Positions 37,186 through 46,303 are shown, counted from the stretch's first letter. The stretch is 64,000 nucleotides of DNA from Agrococcus jejuensis (GCF_007679035.1 NZ_VEFR01000005.1:124001-188000); one strand, 5' to 3'. Notes: generated by a model from the letters alone, not told the origin. Made by a program: numbers and translations.

Positions 37186-37740
37186 ATGCTCGCCGCCGTC
37201 CGCGCCCCCGCCGTTCCCGTGCGGCTGCGCGCGATCGACGTGGCGCTCGGTCTCGCGCTCGCAGCCGGTGCCGCGCTGCTGTCGGTGCAGGCGGGCTGGA
37301 TGGGCGCGACGGGTGCCGCGACGACGGCCCTCGTCGTCGCGGCGCTCGTCGCACCTGCGCTCGCTCGCATCGACCTCGCCGACCGACGGCTGCCCAACGT
37401 GCTCACGGTGCCGCTGCTGGGCGTCGCGCTCGCGTGCGCCGGCGTCGGCGCCGTGCTCGGCGCCTGGATGGGCGGCGTCGTGGCGCTCGCGGTCGCGGTC
37501 ATGCTCGGCGCGATGTGGTGGCTCGGCGGCATGGGCGCCGGCGACCTGAAGCTCGGCGCGGGGCTCGCGCTCGCGACCGCGCCGCTCGAGTGGTGGCTGC
37601 CGCTCGCCGGCATCGCGTGCGCGTTCGTGCTCGGCGGCGCCGTGGGGCTCGTGGCGACGGTGCGCGGTGCCGAGTCGGTGCCCTTCGGGCCGTGGCTGCT
37701 CGCGGGCACCGGGGTCTCGGCGGTGCTCGCCGCCGTGTGA
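37186..37740 (+). CDS. A24 family (type IV prepilin-peptidase-like) membrane protease
   Basis: A 184-residue membrane protein with about six hydrophobic segments. The two catalytic aspartates of the A24 family are visible: ARIDLADRRLPN near residue 64 and the GxGD motif GGMGAGDLKLGAG near 121. The N-terminal methyltransferase domain and zinc cysteines of full PilD are absent, so this is the short form found with Flp/Tad pili. No pilin or secretion ATPase gene occurs in this window, so its substrate must be encoded elsewhere. Confidence 0.88.
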   Translation: MLAAVRAPAVPVRLRAIDVALGLALAAGAALLSVQAGWMGATGAATTALVVAALVAPALARIDLADRRLPNVLTVPLLGVALACAGVGAVLGAWMGGVVALAVAVMLGAMWWLGGMGAGDLKLGAGLALATAPLEWWLPLAGIACAFVLGGAVGLVATVRGAESVPFGPWLLAGTGVSAVLAAV

Positions 37741-37771
37741 CCGTCGCGCATTGCGCAGTGTGACGATCCGA

Positions 37772-37802
37772 TTGGTCCGCGGGTCCCGATGCTTCCTACC
37801 GT
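37772..37802 (+). promoter_or_regulatory. Candidate metQ promoter
   Basis: TTGGTC (37772-37777), a 19-base spacer and TACCGT (37797-37802) predict a leader of about 30 bases before ATG 37839. That is too short for a SAM-sensing riboswitch. Confidence 0.4.
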
Positions 37803-37838
37803 GGGAGCACCCCCAAGGACCTTCCCAGGAGCACCACC

Positions 37839-38741
37839 ATGTCGACCTTCGCTCGATCCCTCGCCGCGGCAGCCGCCGCATCCACCCTCCTGCTCGCGGG
37901 CTGCGCCGGCGGCGCCGGCGGCGGCGACTCCGAGGCCGCGCTCGGCTCGGAGGAGAACCCGGTGCGCATCGGCACCACCGACCCCGCCGACTACTGGGAC
38001 ACGTTCGCCGACCTCGCCGCCGAGGAGGGCATCTCGGTCGAGATCGAGCTGCTCTCCGAGTACACCGAGCCGAACCCCGCGCTGAGCGAGGGCGACCTCG
38101 ACATCAACCAGTTCCAGCACATCCAGTACCTCGCCGACTACAACGTCGCATCGGGCGACGACCTGCAGCCCATCGGCTCGACGGCGATCTACCCGCTGGG
38201 CCTGTACTCGCAGCAGTACGACTCGGTCGAGGACATCCCCGACGGCGAGACCATCGTCATCCCGAACGACGTCGTGAACCAGGCACGAGCGCTGCTCGTG
38301 CTGCAGTCGGTCGGACTCGTCGAGCTCGAGGACGGCGGCAGCACCGCGTCGTCGGTGCAGGACATCATCGAGGACGAGTCGCGCGTCGAGGTCACCCCCG
38401 TCGACGCATCGATCACGGCAGGCTCGCTGCCCGACGTCGCCGGCGCCGTCATCAACAACAACTTCCTCGGCTCCGCCGGCATCAGCTCGCAGGACGCCAT
38501 CGCTGCCGACGACCCGTCGGACCCGTCGGCGCTGCCCTACGTCAACGTCTTCGTCGTCCGCGCGGAGGACACGGACAACGAGGTGCTGAACCAGCTCGTC
38601 GACATCTACCAGGGCAACCAGGAGCTGCTCGACGAGGTGCAGGAGTTCGCGGGCAACACGGCCGTGTTCACCGTGATCCCCGCCGACGAGCTGCAGTCCT
38701 CGCTCGCCGAGGTGCAGGAGCAGATCGAGTCGCAGCAGTAG
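37839..38741 (+). CDS. metQ: Methionine ABC transporter substrate-binding lipoprotein MetQ
   Basis: A 300-residue NlpA/MetQ-family lipoprotein, lipobox LLAGC at Cys22. The ligand domain shows IGTTDPADYWDTF, EYTEPNPALSEGDLDINQFQHIQYL and VINNNFL, all family signatures. It captures methionine (D or L) or a related amino acid outside the membrane and delivers it to MetI. A ribosome site (CAGGAGC) precedes the ATG. It is the first gene of metQ-metN-metI and is followed by an intercistronic hairpin. Confidence 0.93.
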   Translation: MSTFARSLAAAAAASTLLLAGCAGGAGGGDSEAALGSEENPVRIGTTDPADYWDTFADLAAEEGISVEIELLSEYTEPNPALSEGDLDINQFQHIQYLADYNVASGDDLQPIGSTAIYPLGLYSQQYDSVEDIPDGETIVIPNDVVNQARALLVLQSVGLVELEDGGSTASSVQDIIEDESRVEVTPVDASITAGSLPDVAGAVINNNFLGSAGISSQDAIAADDPSDPSALPYVNVFVVRAEDTDNEVLNQLVDIYQGNQELLDEVQEFAGNTAVFTVIPADELQSSLAEVQEQIESQQ

Positions 38742-38755
38742 GACTCGATGACGAC

Positions 38756-38787
38756 GAGCGCGGGCACCAGCGATGGTGCCCGCGCTC
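38756..38787 (+). other. Intercistronic hairpin between metQ and metN
   Basis: A perfect 14-bp stem (GAGCGCGGGCACCA and complement) closed by a GCGA (GNRA-type) tetraloop, 15 bases after the metQ stop and 41 bases before the metN ATG. It can act as a partial terminator or protect the metQ mRNA 3' end, giving more binding protein than ATPase. Confidence 0.75.
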
Positions 38788-38828
38788 ACCGCGTCACCCA
38801 CCGACCACCACCGATGAGGACGAAGCAC

Positions 38829-39860
38829 ATGCCGCACATCTCCATCACCGACGTGACGAAGTCGTACCCACCGCGGCGCAGAGGCGGCGCGACCGTCGTC
38901 GCCGTCGACGGCGTGAGCCTGGACGTCGAGCGCGGTGACGTGTTCGGGGTCATCGGCTACTCGGGTGCCGGCAAGTCGACGCTCGTGCGCCTCATCAACG
39001 GCCTCGAGCCCGTGACGCAGGGGTCGATCCAGGTCGACGGCGTCGACGTGACGTCGCTGTCGGGCGCGCGCCTGCGCGAGGTGCGGCAGGGGATCGGCAT
39101 GATCTTCCAGCGCTTCAACCTGCTGCGATCGCGCACGATCCGCGCGAACGTCGCCTACCCGCTCGAGGTCGTGGGCATGCCGCGCGACCAGCGGCGCGCC
39201 CGCGTCGACGAGCTGCTGCGCTTCGTCGGCCTCGAGGACAAGGCGGATGCCTACCCCGAGCAGCTCTCGGGCGGCCAGCAGCAGCGCGTCGGCATCGCGC
39301 GCGCGCTCGCGGCCGAGCCTGCGATCCTCCTCGCCGACGAGGCGACGAGCGCGCTCGACCCCGAGACGACCGACGAGGTGCTCGACCTGCTGGCACGCGT
39401 CAACCGCGAGCTCGGCGTCACGATCGTCGTGATCACGCACGAGATGGACGTCATCGCCCGCATCGCGACGAAGGTCGCCGTCATGGAGCAGGGGCGCGTC
39501 GTCGAGTCGGGTGCCACGTACGACGTGTTCACGAGGCCGCAGACCGACACGGCCAGGCGCTTCGTGCGCACCGTCGTGCGCGCGCTGCCCGACGGGGATG
39601 CGCTCGTGGCCCTGCGGCAGCAGCACGACGGCCGACTCTTCACGATCTCGTTCACCGACGAGGGCGCGAGCGAGGCACGCGTCTTCGGCGCCCTCGCGCG
39701 TGCCGGCGTCGACTTCCACCTCGTGCACGGCGGCGTCGACGACATCCAGGGCCGCGTCTACGGCCTGCTGACCATCGCGGTGCGCGGCGACGACGCAGCC
39801 ATCCGCGATGCCGTGGCGAGCATCGGCTCCGGCGTGACGATCACGGAGGTGACGGCATGA
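38829..39860 (+). CDS. metN: Methionine ABC transporter ATP-binding protein MetN
   Basis: A 343-residue ABC ATPase. Walker A GYSGAGKST is at 43-51, the signature LSGGQQQR near 147, and Walker B ILLADEATSALDP follows. The C-terminal ~80 residues form the NIL domain that gives trans-inhibition by intracellular methionine, so uptake is feedback-regulated at protein level. ATG 38829 (MPHISITDV) was chosen over 38814 because it fits the family N-terminus. Its stop overlaps the metI ATG. Confidence 0.95.
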   Translation: MPHISITDVTKSYPPRRRGGATVVAVDGVSLDVERGDVFGVIGYSGAGKSTLVRLINGLEPVTQGSIQVDGVDVTSLSGARLREVRQGIGMIFQRFNLLRSRTIRANVAYPLEVVGMPRDQRRARVDELLRFVGLEDKADAYPEQLSGGQQQRVGIARALAAEPAILLADEATSALDPETTDEVLDLLARVNRELGVTIVVITHEMDVIARIATKVAVMEQGRVVESGATYDVFTRPQTDTARRFVRTVVRALPDGDALVALRQQHDGRLFTISFTDEGASEARVFGALARAGVDFHLVHGGVDDIQGRVYGLLTIAVRGDDAAIRDAVASIGSGVTITEVTA

Positions 39861-40528
39861 ACGATCTCGTCGAGCGGCTGCAGGAGCTGCTGCCCACGCT
39901 GTTCGAGCAGACCGGCATCACGCTGTGGCTCGTCGCGGTCTCGCTGCTGTTCGGCGGCATCGGTGGCCTGCTCGTCGGCACGGCGCTCTACGTCACGCGA
40001 CGCGGCGGCGTGCTCGCGCAGCCCGTCGCGTTCTGGGTGCTGAACGCTCTGGTGAACACCATCCGGCCGATCCCGTTCATCATCTTCATCGTCGCGCTGC
40101 AGCCGGTCGCGCGTGCGGTGCTCGGCACGGGGCTCGGCACCAACGTGATCATCTTCTCGATCTCGATCGCCGCGACGTTCGGCATCGCGCGCATCGTCGA
40201 GCAGAACCTCATCTCGGTCGACCCGGGCGTCGTCGAGGCGGCGCGGGCGATGGGTGCGAGCCCGTGGCGCATCATCCGCACCGTGATCCTGCCCGAGGCG
40301 TTCGGCCCGCTCATCCTGGGCTACACGTTCGCGACCGTCGCCCTCATCGACATGTCGTCGGTCGCGAGCATCATCGGCGGCGAGGGTCTCGGCGCCTACG
40401 CGCTCGACTACGGCTACCGCCGCTTCGACCCGGTGGTGACGTGGTCGGCGCTCGCGATCATCATCGTCGTCACGCAGCTGGTGCAGGGCCTCGGCAACTG
40501 GCTCGCGCGCCGCATCCTGCGCCACTGA
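39857..40528 (+). CDS. metI: Methionine ABC transporter permease MetI
   Basis: A 223-residue permease with five to six hydrophobic segments. The EAA loop that docks to MetN is EAARAMGASPWRIIRTV near residues 126-142. ATG 39857 overlaps the metN stop by four bases. The unit ends at a hairpin terminator shared with the convergent phosphoesterase gene. Confidence 0.95.
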   Translation: MNDLVERLQELLPTLFEQTGITLWLVAVSLLFGGIGGLLVGTALYVTRRGGVLAQPVAFWVLNALVNTIRPIPFIIFIVALQPVARAVLGTGLGTNVIIFSISIAATFGIARIVEQNLISVDPGVVEAARAMGASPWRIIRTVILPEAFGPLILGYTFATVALIDMSSVASIIGGEGLGAYALDYGYRRFDPVVTWSALAIIIVVTQLVQGLGNWLARRILRH

Positions 40529-40551
40529 CGCGGCTGAGGGCGGATGCGCGA

Positions 40552-40581
40552 GAGGCGGCCGGGCGTCAGCCCGGCCGCCTC
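40552..40581. terminator. Bidirectional hairpin terminator
   Basis: A perfect 13-bp stem (GAGGCGGCCGGGC and complement) with a GTCA loop between the convergent metI and phosphoesterase genes. Confidence 0.85.
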
Positions 40582-40598
40582 CAGCATGCGGTCCCGCG

Positions 40599-42761
40599 TC
40601 AGCCGCGGCGGCGCATGCGCTGCCGCGCGACGAGCCCGCCGCCGACCGCGGCGACCGCCGCCGCCACGAGGGCTGCGAGCCACGCGACGTCGGCGCCCGT
40701 CTGCGGCAGCGATCCCTCGCCGCCCGCGACGTCGTCGCCGACGCCGGGCGTCGTCGACGGGGTCGGTGCCGACGGAGCCGGGTCGTCGCTCGGCGACGGC
40801 GTGGGGTCGACCGAAGGCTCGGGCGACGGCTCCGGCGAGGGCACGACCTCGGCGGCCTGCTCGTCGAACGCCACGAGCGGGTTCGGGATCGTGACCTGCT
40901 GCAGCTGCGCGGAGTCGGCGAAGAAGTCGTACGCCGTCACCACGAGGCGGTCGCCGTAGACGTCGAGCACGCTGCCGCGGTTCACGTCGCCCGTCGTGAC
41001 CTCGGAGCGCGTCGCCGTGTCCTCGCCGACCGCATCCCACTCGATGTGCATCGCCATGGTGTTGATCGACCAGAAGCCGTCGGCGTGCCCGTCGTCGGTG
41101 CGGCGCTGCATCGCCCAGTCGCCCTGCTCGGCGGGGTAGTGCGTGTGGCCCGAGAAGACGACGGCGTTGGGGTAGTTGCCGAGGATGCTCGTGAGGCGAT
41201 CGTTCATCTGGTGGTGCTCGGAGTAGTTCGGCGCCCACGTGCCCGACGTCGTCTCGCCGAGCGGGAAGTGCGTCAGCACGACGACCTGGCGGTCGAGGGC
41301 GGTCCAGTGCGCCAGGCGCTCCTCGAGGAACGCGACCTGCGCGTCGCTCATCGCGACGTCGGTCGGCGAGGCGAACTCCTGGCCGAGCACGATGACCGGC
41401 ACCGCGCCGCCCGTGCCCTCGAGCACGTACTCGTCGTAGACGCCCTCGCGCTGCGCGAACTCGAGGAACCGCGCACGGTTCGCCTCGAAGCCGCCCGACG
41501 CGTAGCGCTCGTGGTTGCCGATCGCCGCGATCGTCTGCTCGGGGCGCACGCCGGCCGTCGCATCCATGACCGCGTCGATCTCATCCCACTCGGCCGTCGT
41601 GCCCGAGCTCACGATGTCGCCCACCATGAGCAGGCCGTTCGCGTCGGGGGCGAGCTGCGCCATCTGGCCGATGCCCTGCTGGAGGTCGGCGGGGTGGCCC
41701 TGGATGTCGGAGACGACCCAGGCCTGCGTCGGGGAGCCGGCGACGTCCTGCTGCACCTGGTGCACCGTCGCGGAGTCGATCGCCCAGTAGCGGCCGCCGG
41801 TGCCGGCCGCGAAGACCCACGTGAACGCGACGTCGGAGGCGCCGACCGGCACGTCGAGCACGACGTTCTGCATGGCGTTCATCTGCGTCTCGTCGTAGCC
41901 GCTGACGACCGTCGTGTCGTCGAGGCGCAGCACCTCGGTCGCCTCGCCGCCGTCGAACGACGCGAGCACGATGCCCGACTGGCCGGGCGCGCCGCGGTAG
42001 TGGCTGTCGAAGGTGAGGCGCACGGCCGCGAGGCCCTCGACCGACACGGGGTCGAGCGCGAGCGTCGCCGAGTACGCCTCGCCGCCCGCCTGCTGCGCGT
42101 CGGCGATCGCGATGGCGCCGTGCGCGCGCGAGAACCGGCCGCGCATCTCGTCGACGTCAGCCGTCCACGCGTCGCGCGTCATGCTCGCCCAGGTGCCGGT
42201 GGCTGCCGGCGCGTCGGGCGCGCCGACGGCGTCGAAGCCCTCGCGGGCGAGCACGCCGTCGGTCGTGACGTCGGTGACGACGGGGTCGATCGCGACGGGC
42301 GCCGACGGGTCGCCGGGCACGGACGCCTCGGGGTCGGCCGCCACCGTGAACGCGACGGGCTCGGCGAGCGACTCGTAGCCGTCCTGCGCGAGGAACCATG
42401 CGGTCCACTCGCCTGCCGCGAGGTCGCCCGAGAACGGCAGCGCGCCGGACGCGTCGGGCGCGTAGTCCCACAGCGTCGACGGCTGGTCGCCGGGCGTGAC
42501 GCCGGCGGGGTAGATGCCGACCCAGTTGGTCGCGTCGGGCACGTCGGTCGCGTACGTGGCCGTGATCGGCTGGCCCGTCTCGTAGACGACGGCGTCGAGC
42601 GTCAGCGTCGACGCGGCGGCCTGCACCGCCGCGTCGGGTGCGGCGTCGGGTGCGGCGATGGCCGTGGATGCGGCGAGCGGCGAGGCGACGAGCGCTGCGA
42701 CGAGGGCCGCGGGGGCGACGATGCGCGTCGCGGAGCGGCGGCGCTGCGATCGGGGGTGCAT
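40599..42761 (-). CDS. Cell-wall-anchored calcineurin-like phosphoesterase (LPQTG)
   Basis: A 720-residue surface enzyme. A long signal peptide is followed by a beta-sandwich region (about 50-380; the first ~90 residues resemble purple-acid-phosphatase N-domains) and a metallophosphoesterase domain with VVSDIQGH, MVGDIVSSG, AIGNHERY, LTHFPLG and FSGHTHYP. The first motif reads D-I-Q where D-x-H is usual. A Pro/Ser/Glu linker leads to LPQTG at ~685-689, a hydrophobic segment and an Arg-rich tail: a complete sortase signal. ATG 42761 follows GAGGAGC. No sortase gene is in this window. Confidence 0.9.
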   Translation of the reverse strand: MHPRSQRRRSATRIVAPAALVAALVASPLAASTAIAAPDAAPDAAVQAAASTLTLDAVVYETGQPITATYATDVPDATNWVGIYPAGVTPGDQPSTLWDYAPDASGALPFSGDLAAGEWTAWFLAQDGYESLAEPVAFTVAADPEASVPGDPSAPVAIDPVVTDVTTDGVLAREGFDAVGAPDAPAATGTWASMTRDAWTADVDEMRGRFSRAHGAIAIADAQQAGGEAYSATLALDPVSVEGLAAVRLTFDSHYRGAPGQSGIVLASFDGGEATEVLRLDDTTVVSGYDETQMNAMQNVVLDVPVGASDVAFTWVFAAGTGGRYWAIDSATVHQVQQDVAGSPTQAWVVSDIQGHPADLQQGIGQMAQLAPDANGLLMVGDIVSSGTTAEWDEIDAVMDATAGVRPEQTIAAIGNHERYASGGFEANRARFLEFAQREGVYDEYVLEGTGGAVPVIVLGQEFASPTDVAMSDAQVAFLEERLAHWTALDRQVVVLTHFPLGETTSGTWAPNYSEHHQMNDRLTSILGNYPNAVVFSGHTHYPAEQGDWAMQRRTDDGHADGFWSINTMAMHIEWDAVGEDTATRSEVTTGDVNRGSVLDVYGDRLVVTAYDFFADSAQLQQVTIPNPLVAFDEQAAEVVPSPEPSPEPSVDPTPSPSDDPAPSAPTPSTTPGVGDDVAGGEGSLPQTGADVAWLAALVAAAVAAVGGGLVARQRMRRRG

Positions 42762-42930
42762 GGGAGCTCCTCTCTTCGCGCGTCGGGAGGACGCGCACCC
42801 GGAGCCTCGCGGGGGTCGTCGACGCGAAGGTGAACGGGAGGCGACCGACCGGCTGCCCACCCCGCGCCCGCGCGGGATCCGAGCGGACGGCTGCGCGCAC
42901 CTGTCCACCGCGGCCCTGCGCGGTGGCGCG

Positions 42931-43671
42931 TCAGCGTCCGTCGGAGCGCACCTCGAAGGTCACGGTGCCGGGCAGGTAGCGGTCGACGCTGACGTCGATC
43001 GTGCGGCCGTCGACCCCGATGGCGTGGCGGTCGACGAGCAGCAGCGGACTCGAGCGCGGCACGCCCAGCAGTCGTGCGTCGTCGCTCGAGGCGGCCACGG
43101 CGTCGAGCCGGTGCGAGCCCTCCGCCTCGGCGAAGCCCGCATCGGCGAGCAGCTCGGCCACCGAGGGCGCATCGCGCGGCTGGTCGCGCACGACGGGCGC
43201 GACCCACGACGGGTACGCGGATCGCTCGACCATCACGCGCTGCCCGTCGAGCGTGCGCACGCGCGTGACGTGCAGCACGGCGTCGCCCACGGGGACGCGC
43301 ATGCGGCGCGCGAGCGCGGCGTCGGCGGGCTGCTGGGCGGAGGCGACGACGAGGCCCCCGGGCTCGAGCCCGCGACTGCGCGCCCACTGCGCGAACGACC
43401 GGAAGCCGGCGAGCCCGTAGGCGCGCACCGGCGACTGCACGACCCAGCCGGCACCGCGCTGCGGGGCGACGACGCCGCGACGCTGCAGGTGCGCGAGCGC
43501 CTTGCGCACCGTGCCGCGTGCGACGCCGTGGCGAGCGGCGAGCGACGCCTCCGACGGCAGTCGCGACCCGATTGCCACGGCGCCCGAGGCGATCTCGACG
43601 TCGATCGCGGCAGCGACCTCGCGGTAGCGCAGACGCTGCGGCGCGGCCTGCTGCTCGCGCCCGCCCTCCAC
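42931..43671 (-). CDS. GntR family regulator (HutC/UTRA type)
   Basis: A 246-residue regulator. The winged-helix domain is at about residues 13-80 (YREVAAAIDVEIASGAVAIGSRLPSE, VARGTVRKALAHLQRRGVV), and the C-terminal UTRA ligand-binding domain occupies ~90-245. GTG 43671 starts the gene. It is divergent from cstA across 83 bases containing two GGATCC boxes 19 bp apart (43672-43677, 43691-43696), a possible operator. It may control cstA-ybdD; the ligand is unknown. Confidence 0.88.
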   Translation of the reverse strand: MEGGREQQAAPQRLRYREVAAAIDVEIASGAVAIGSRLPSEASLAARHGVARGTVRKALAHLQRRGVVAPQRGAGWVVQSPVRAYGLAGFRSFAQWARSRGLEPGGLVVASAQQPADAALARRMRVPVGDAVLHVTRVRTLDGQRVMVERSAYPSWVAPVVRDQPRDAPSVAELLADAGFAEAEGSHRLDAVAASSDDARLLGVPRSSPLLLVDRHAIGVDGRTIDVSVDRYLPGTVTFEVRSDGR

Positions 43672-43754
43672 GGATCCATCCTCCCATCGGGGATCCTCAG
43701 GGTGCTCATCGCCTACGCTGGGGGACAGCCCACGACGTCATAGGAGACATCGCG

Positions 43755-45989
43755 ATGAGCACCGACACGACCCCCACGAAGGATCGCGAGCTGCCGCCGG
43801 CCGCTGCACCCGTCACCCGCACCCGCTGGACCCCTGCGAAGATCGCGCTCTGGGCGGGCATCGCCCTGCTCGGCGGCCTCGCCTGGGTCATGCTCGCCGT
43901 CGTGCGCGGCGAGACCGTCAACGCCATCTGGTTCGTGTTCGCCGCCGTGTGCACCTACCTCATCGCGTACCGCTTCTACTCGAAGGTCATCGAGCGCCAC
44001 CTCGTCAAGCCCGACGACCTGCGGGCGACGCCGGCCGAGCACCTCGCCAACGGCAAGGACTACGTCGCGACCGACCGTCGCGTGCTCTTCGGCCATCACT
44101 TCGCCGCCATCGCCGGCGCCGGCCCGCTCGTCGGGCCCGTGCTCGCCGCGCAGATGGGCTACCTGCCCGGCACGATCTGGATCATCGTCGGCGTCGTGCT
44201 CGCCGGTGCCGTGCAGGACTACCTCGTGATGTTCTTCTCGATGCGTCGCGGTGGCCGCTCGCTCGGCCAGATGGCGCGCGACGAGCTGGGCCGCGTCGGT
44301 GGCACCGCCGCGATCGTCGCGACCCTGCTCATCATGATCATCATCACGGCGATCCTCGCCCTCGTCGTCGTCAACGCGCTCGGCGAGAGCCCGTGGGGCG
44401 TCTTCTCGGTGGCCATGACGATCCCGATCGCGCTGTTCATGGGCGCGTACCTGCGGTGGATCCGTCCCGGCCGCATCACCGAGGTGTCGATCATCGGCTT
44501 CGTGCTGCTCATGGCGGCGATCGTCGGCGGCGGCGCCGTCGCCGAGACCCAGTGGGGTCAGGACGTCTTCACGCTCGACCGCACGACGCTCGCGTGGGCG
44601 ATCATCGTCTACGGCTTCATCGCCGCCGTGCTGCCCGTGTGGGTGCTGCTCGCGCCGCGCGACTACCTGTCGACGTTCATGAAGATCGGCGTCATCGGCA
44701 TGCTCGCCGTCGCGATCGTGTTCGTGCGGCCCGAGATCGAGGTGCCGGCGTTCACCTCCTTCGCGAGCGGCGTCACGGGTCCGGTCTGGTCGGGCAGCCT
44801 CTTCCCGTTCCTGTTCGTGACGATCGCGTGCGGCGCCCTGTCGGGGTTCCACGCCCTCATCTCGTCGGGCACGACCCCGAAGATGGTCGAGAAGGAGCGG
44901 CAGACCCGCTTCATCGGCTACGGCGGCATGCTCATGGAGTCGTTCGTGGCGATCATGGCGCTCGTCGCCGCCGTGTCGATCGACCAGGGCATCTACTACG
45001 CCATGAACGCCTCGGCCGCCGCGACGGGCGGCACCGTCGAGGGCGCTGCCGACTTCGTCAACGGGCTCATGCTCGCGGGCGTGCAGACGAGTCCGGAGGT
45101 GCTCGCGCAAGCAGCGCAGGACGTCGGCGAGGAGACGATCGTGTCGCGCACCGGTGGCGCGCCGACGCTCGCGTTCGGCCTCGCGCACATCCTGCAGCAG
45201 TGGGTCGGCGGCGCATCGATGATGTCGTTCTGGTACCACTTCGCGATCATGTTCGAGGCCCTGTTCATCCTCACTGCCGTCGACGCCGGCACGCGCGTGG
45301 CCCGCTTCATGCTGCAGGACTCGATCGGCAACGTCGCGAAGCGCTTCAAGGACACGTCGTGGAGGCTCGGCGCCTGGATCTGCACGGCGATCATGGTCGC
45401 CGGCTGGGGTGCGGTGCTGCTCATGGGCGTCACGGACCCGCTCGGCGGCATCAACACGCTCTTCCCGCTGTTCGGCATCGCCAACCAGCTGCTCGCGGCC
45501 ATCGCGCTCGCGATCGTGCTCACGATCGTCGCGCGCCGCGGCACGTGGCGGTGGCTGTGGATCGTGGGCCTGCCGCTCGCGTTCGTCGCGGTCGTGACCA
45601 TCACGGCATCGATCCTCAAGATCTTCTCGCCGGTGCCGGCCGTGGGCTACTGGGCCAACCACATGGCCTTCCGCGACGCGCTCGCCTCGGGCGAGGAGTC
45701 GTTCGGCACCGCGGGCACGGTCGAGGCGATGGAGGCGGTCGTGCGCAACACGGCCGTGCAGGGCACGCTCTCGATCATCTTCGTGTCGCTCGCGATCGTC
45801 GTGATCACGACGAGCGTGCTCGCCGTGCTGCGCGCATGGCGCACGCGCGAGATCGTGGACCGCGAGGATGCGCCCGTGCCGTCGCGCCGCTACGCGCCCG
45901 CTGGGCTCGTCGCGTCGAAGGAGGAGAAGGCGCTCGAGCGCGAGTGGGCGGCGCTGCCCGACGACCAGCAGCCGTCGCGAGGCCACTGA
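43755..45989 (+). CDS. cstA: CstA family pyruvate/peptide transporter
   Basis: A 744-residue membrane protein with many hydrophobic segments. Family hallmarks are ATDRRVLFGHHFAAIAGAGP near residue 115 and GCGxxSGFHALISSGTTPK near residue 370. In enterobacteria CstA and BtsT import pyruvate (CstA was first linked to peptide use in starvation). A ribosome site (AGGAGA) precedes ATG 43755 and TACGCT at 43714-43719 is a -10 candidate. The stop shares one base with the ybdD start (TGATG), as in the conserved cstA-ybdD pair. Confidence 0.95.
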   Translation: MSTDTTPTKDRELPPAAAPVTRTRWTPAKIALWAGIALLGGLAWVMLAVVRGETVNAIWFVFAAVCTYLIAYRFYSKVIERHLVKPDDLRATPAEHLANGKDYVATDRRVLFGHHFAAIAGAGPLVGPVLAAQMGYLPGTIWIIVGVVLAGAVQDYLVMFFSMRRGGRSLGQMARDELGRVGGTAAIVATLLIMIIITAILALVVVNALGESPWGVFSVAMTIPIALFMGAYLRWIRPGRITEVSIIGFVLLMAAIVGGGAVAETQWGQDVFTLDRTTLAWAIIVYGFIAAVLPVWVLLAPRDYLSTFMKIGVIGMLAVAIVFVRPEIEVPAFTSFASGVTGPVWSGSLFPFLFVTIACGALSGFHALISSGTTPKMVEKERQTRFIGYGGMLMESFVAIMALVAAVSIDQGIYYAMNASAAATGGTVEGAADFVNGLMLAGVQTSPEVLAQAAQDVGEETIVSRTGGAPTLAFGLAHILQQWVGGASMMSFWYHFAIMFEALFILTAVDAGTRVARFMLQDSIGNVAKRFKDTSWRLGAWICTAIMVAGWGAVLLMGVTDPLGGINTLFPLFGIANQLLAAIALAIVLTIVARRGTWRWLWIVGLPLAFVAVVTITASILKIFSPVPAVGYWANHMAFRDALASGEESFGTAGTVEAMEAVVRNTAVQGTLSIIFVSLAIVVITTSVLAVLRAWRTREIVDREDAPVPSRRYAPAGLVASKEEKALEREWAALPDDQQPSRGH

Positions 45990-46204
45990 TGCCCGATCGC
46001 GCCGCCGCCGCCACGCACGCCCTCCGGCGTGCGTGGCGTGCGGCCGCCTGGTACGCGCGCGGCCTCACGGGCGAGTCGCGCTACGAGTCCTACCTCGCGC
46101 ACGAGCTCGCCGCGCATCCCGAGCGTCCACCGCTCGACCGCCGCGCGTTCTGGCGCGACTACCACCGCTGGCAGGACGCGAACCCGCAGGGCCGGTGCTG
46201 CTGA
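45989..46204 (+). CDS. ybdD: YbdD/YjiX family small protein
   Basis: A 71-residue protein with the family pattern YARGLTGESRYESYLAH, HPERPPLDRRAFWRDYH and a C-terminal CC pair. YbdD/YjiX proteins are needed with CstA/BtsT for pyruvate uptake in enterobacteria. Its ATG shares one base with the cstA stop, so the two are co-translated. Confidence 0.92.
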   Translation: MPDRAAAATHALRRAWRAAAWYARGLTGESRYESYLAHELAAHPERPPLDRRAFWRDYHRWQDANPQGRCC

Positions 46205-46219
46205 GCGAGCTCGCGAGCT

Positions 46220-46290
46220 CGCGTATCGCAGGCGATTCCGGTTCCTGAGGGGAATGTTCCCTGCAGACCCGGAATCGCCTGCGAGACGCG
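46220..46290. terminator. Long hairpin between ybdD and phoX
   Basis: A perfect 16-bp inverted repeat (46226-46241 with 46269-46284; TCGCAGGCGATTCCGG) extends outward by five pairs after one mismatch. The 27-base loop holds a second small palindrome, GGGAA-TG-TTCCC. It lies between convergent genes and probably terminates both. Confidence 0.75.
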
Positions 46291-46303
46291 GACTGCGAGG
46301 TGG

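Noticed and set aside
37741..37838. SAM or methionine riboswitch upstream of metQ
   Set aside because: Only 98 bases separate the genes, the likely promoter leaves a ~30-base leader, and I see no SAM-class core or terminator/antiterminator pair.
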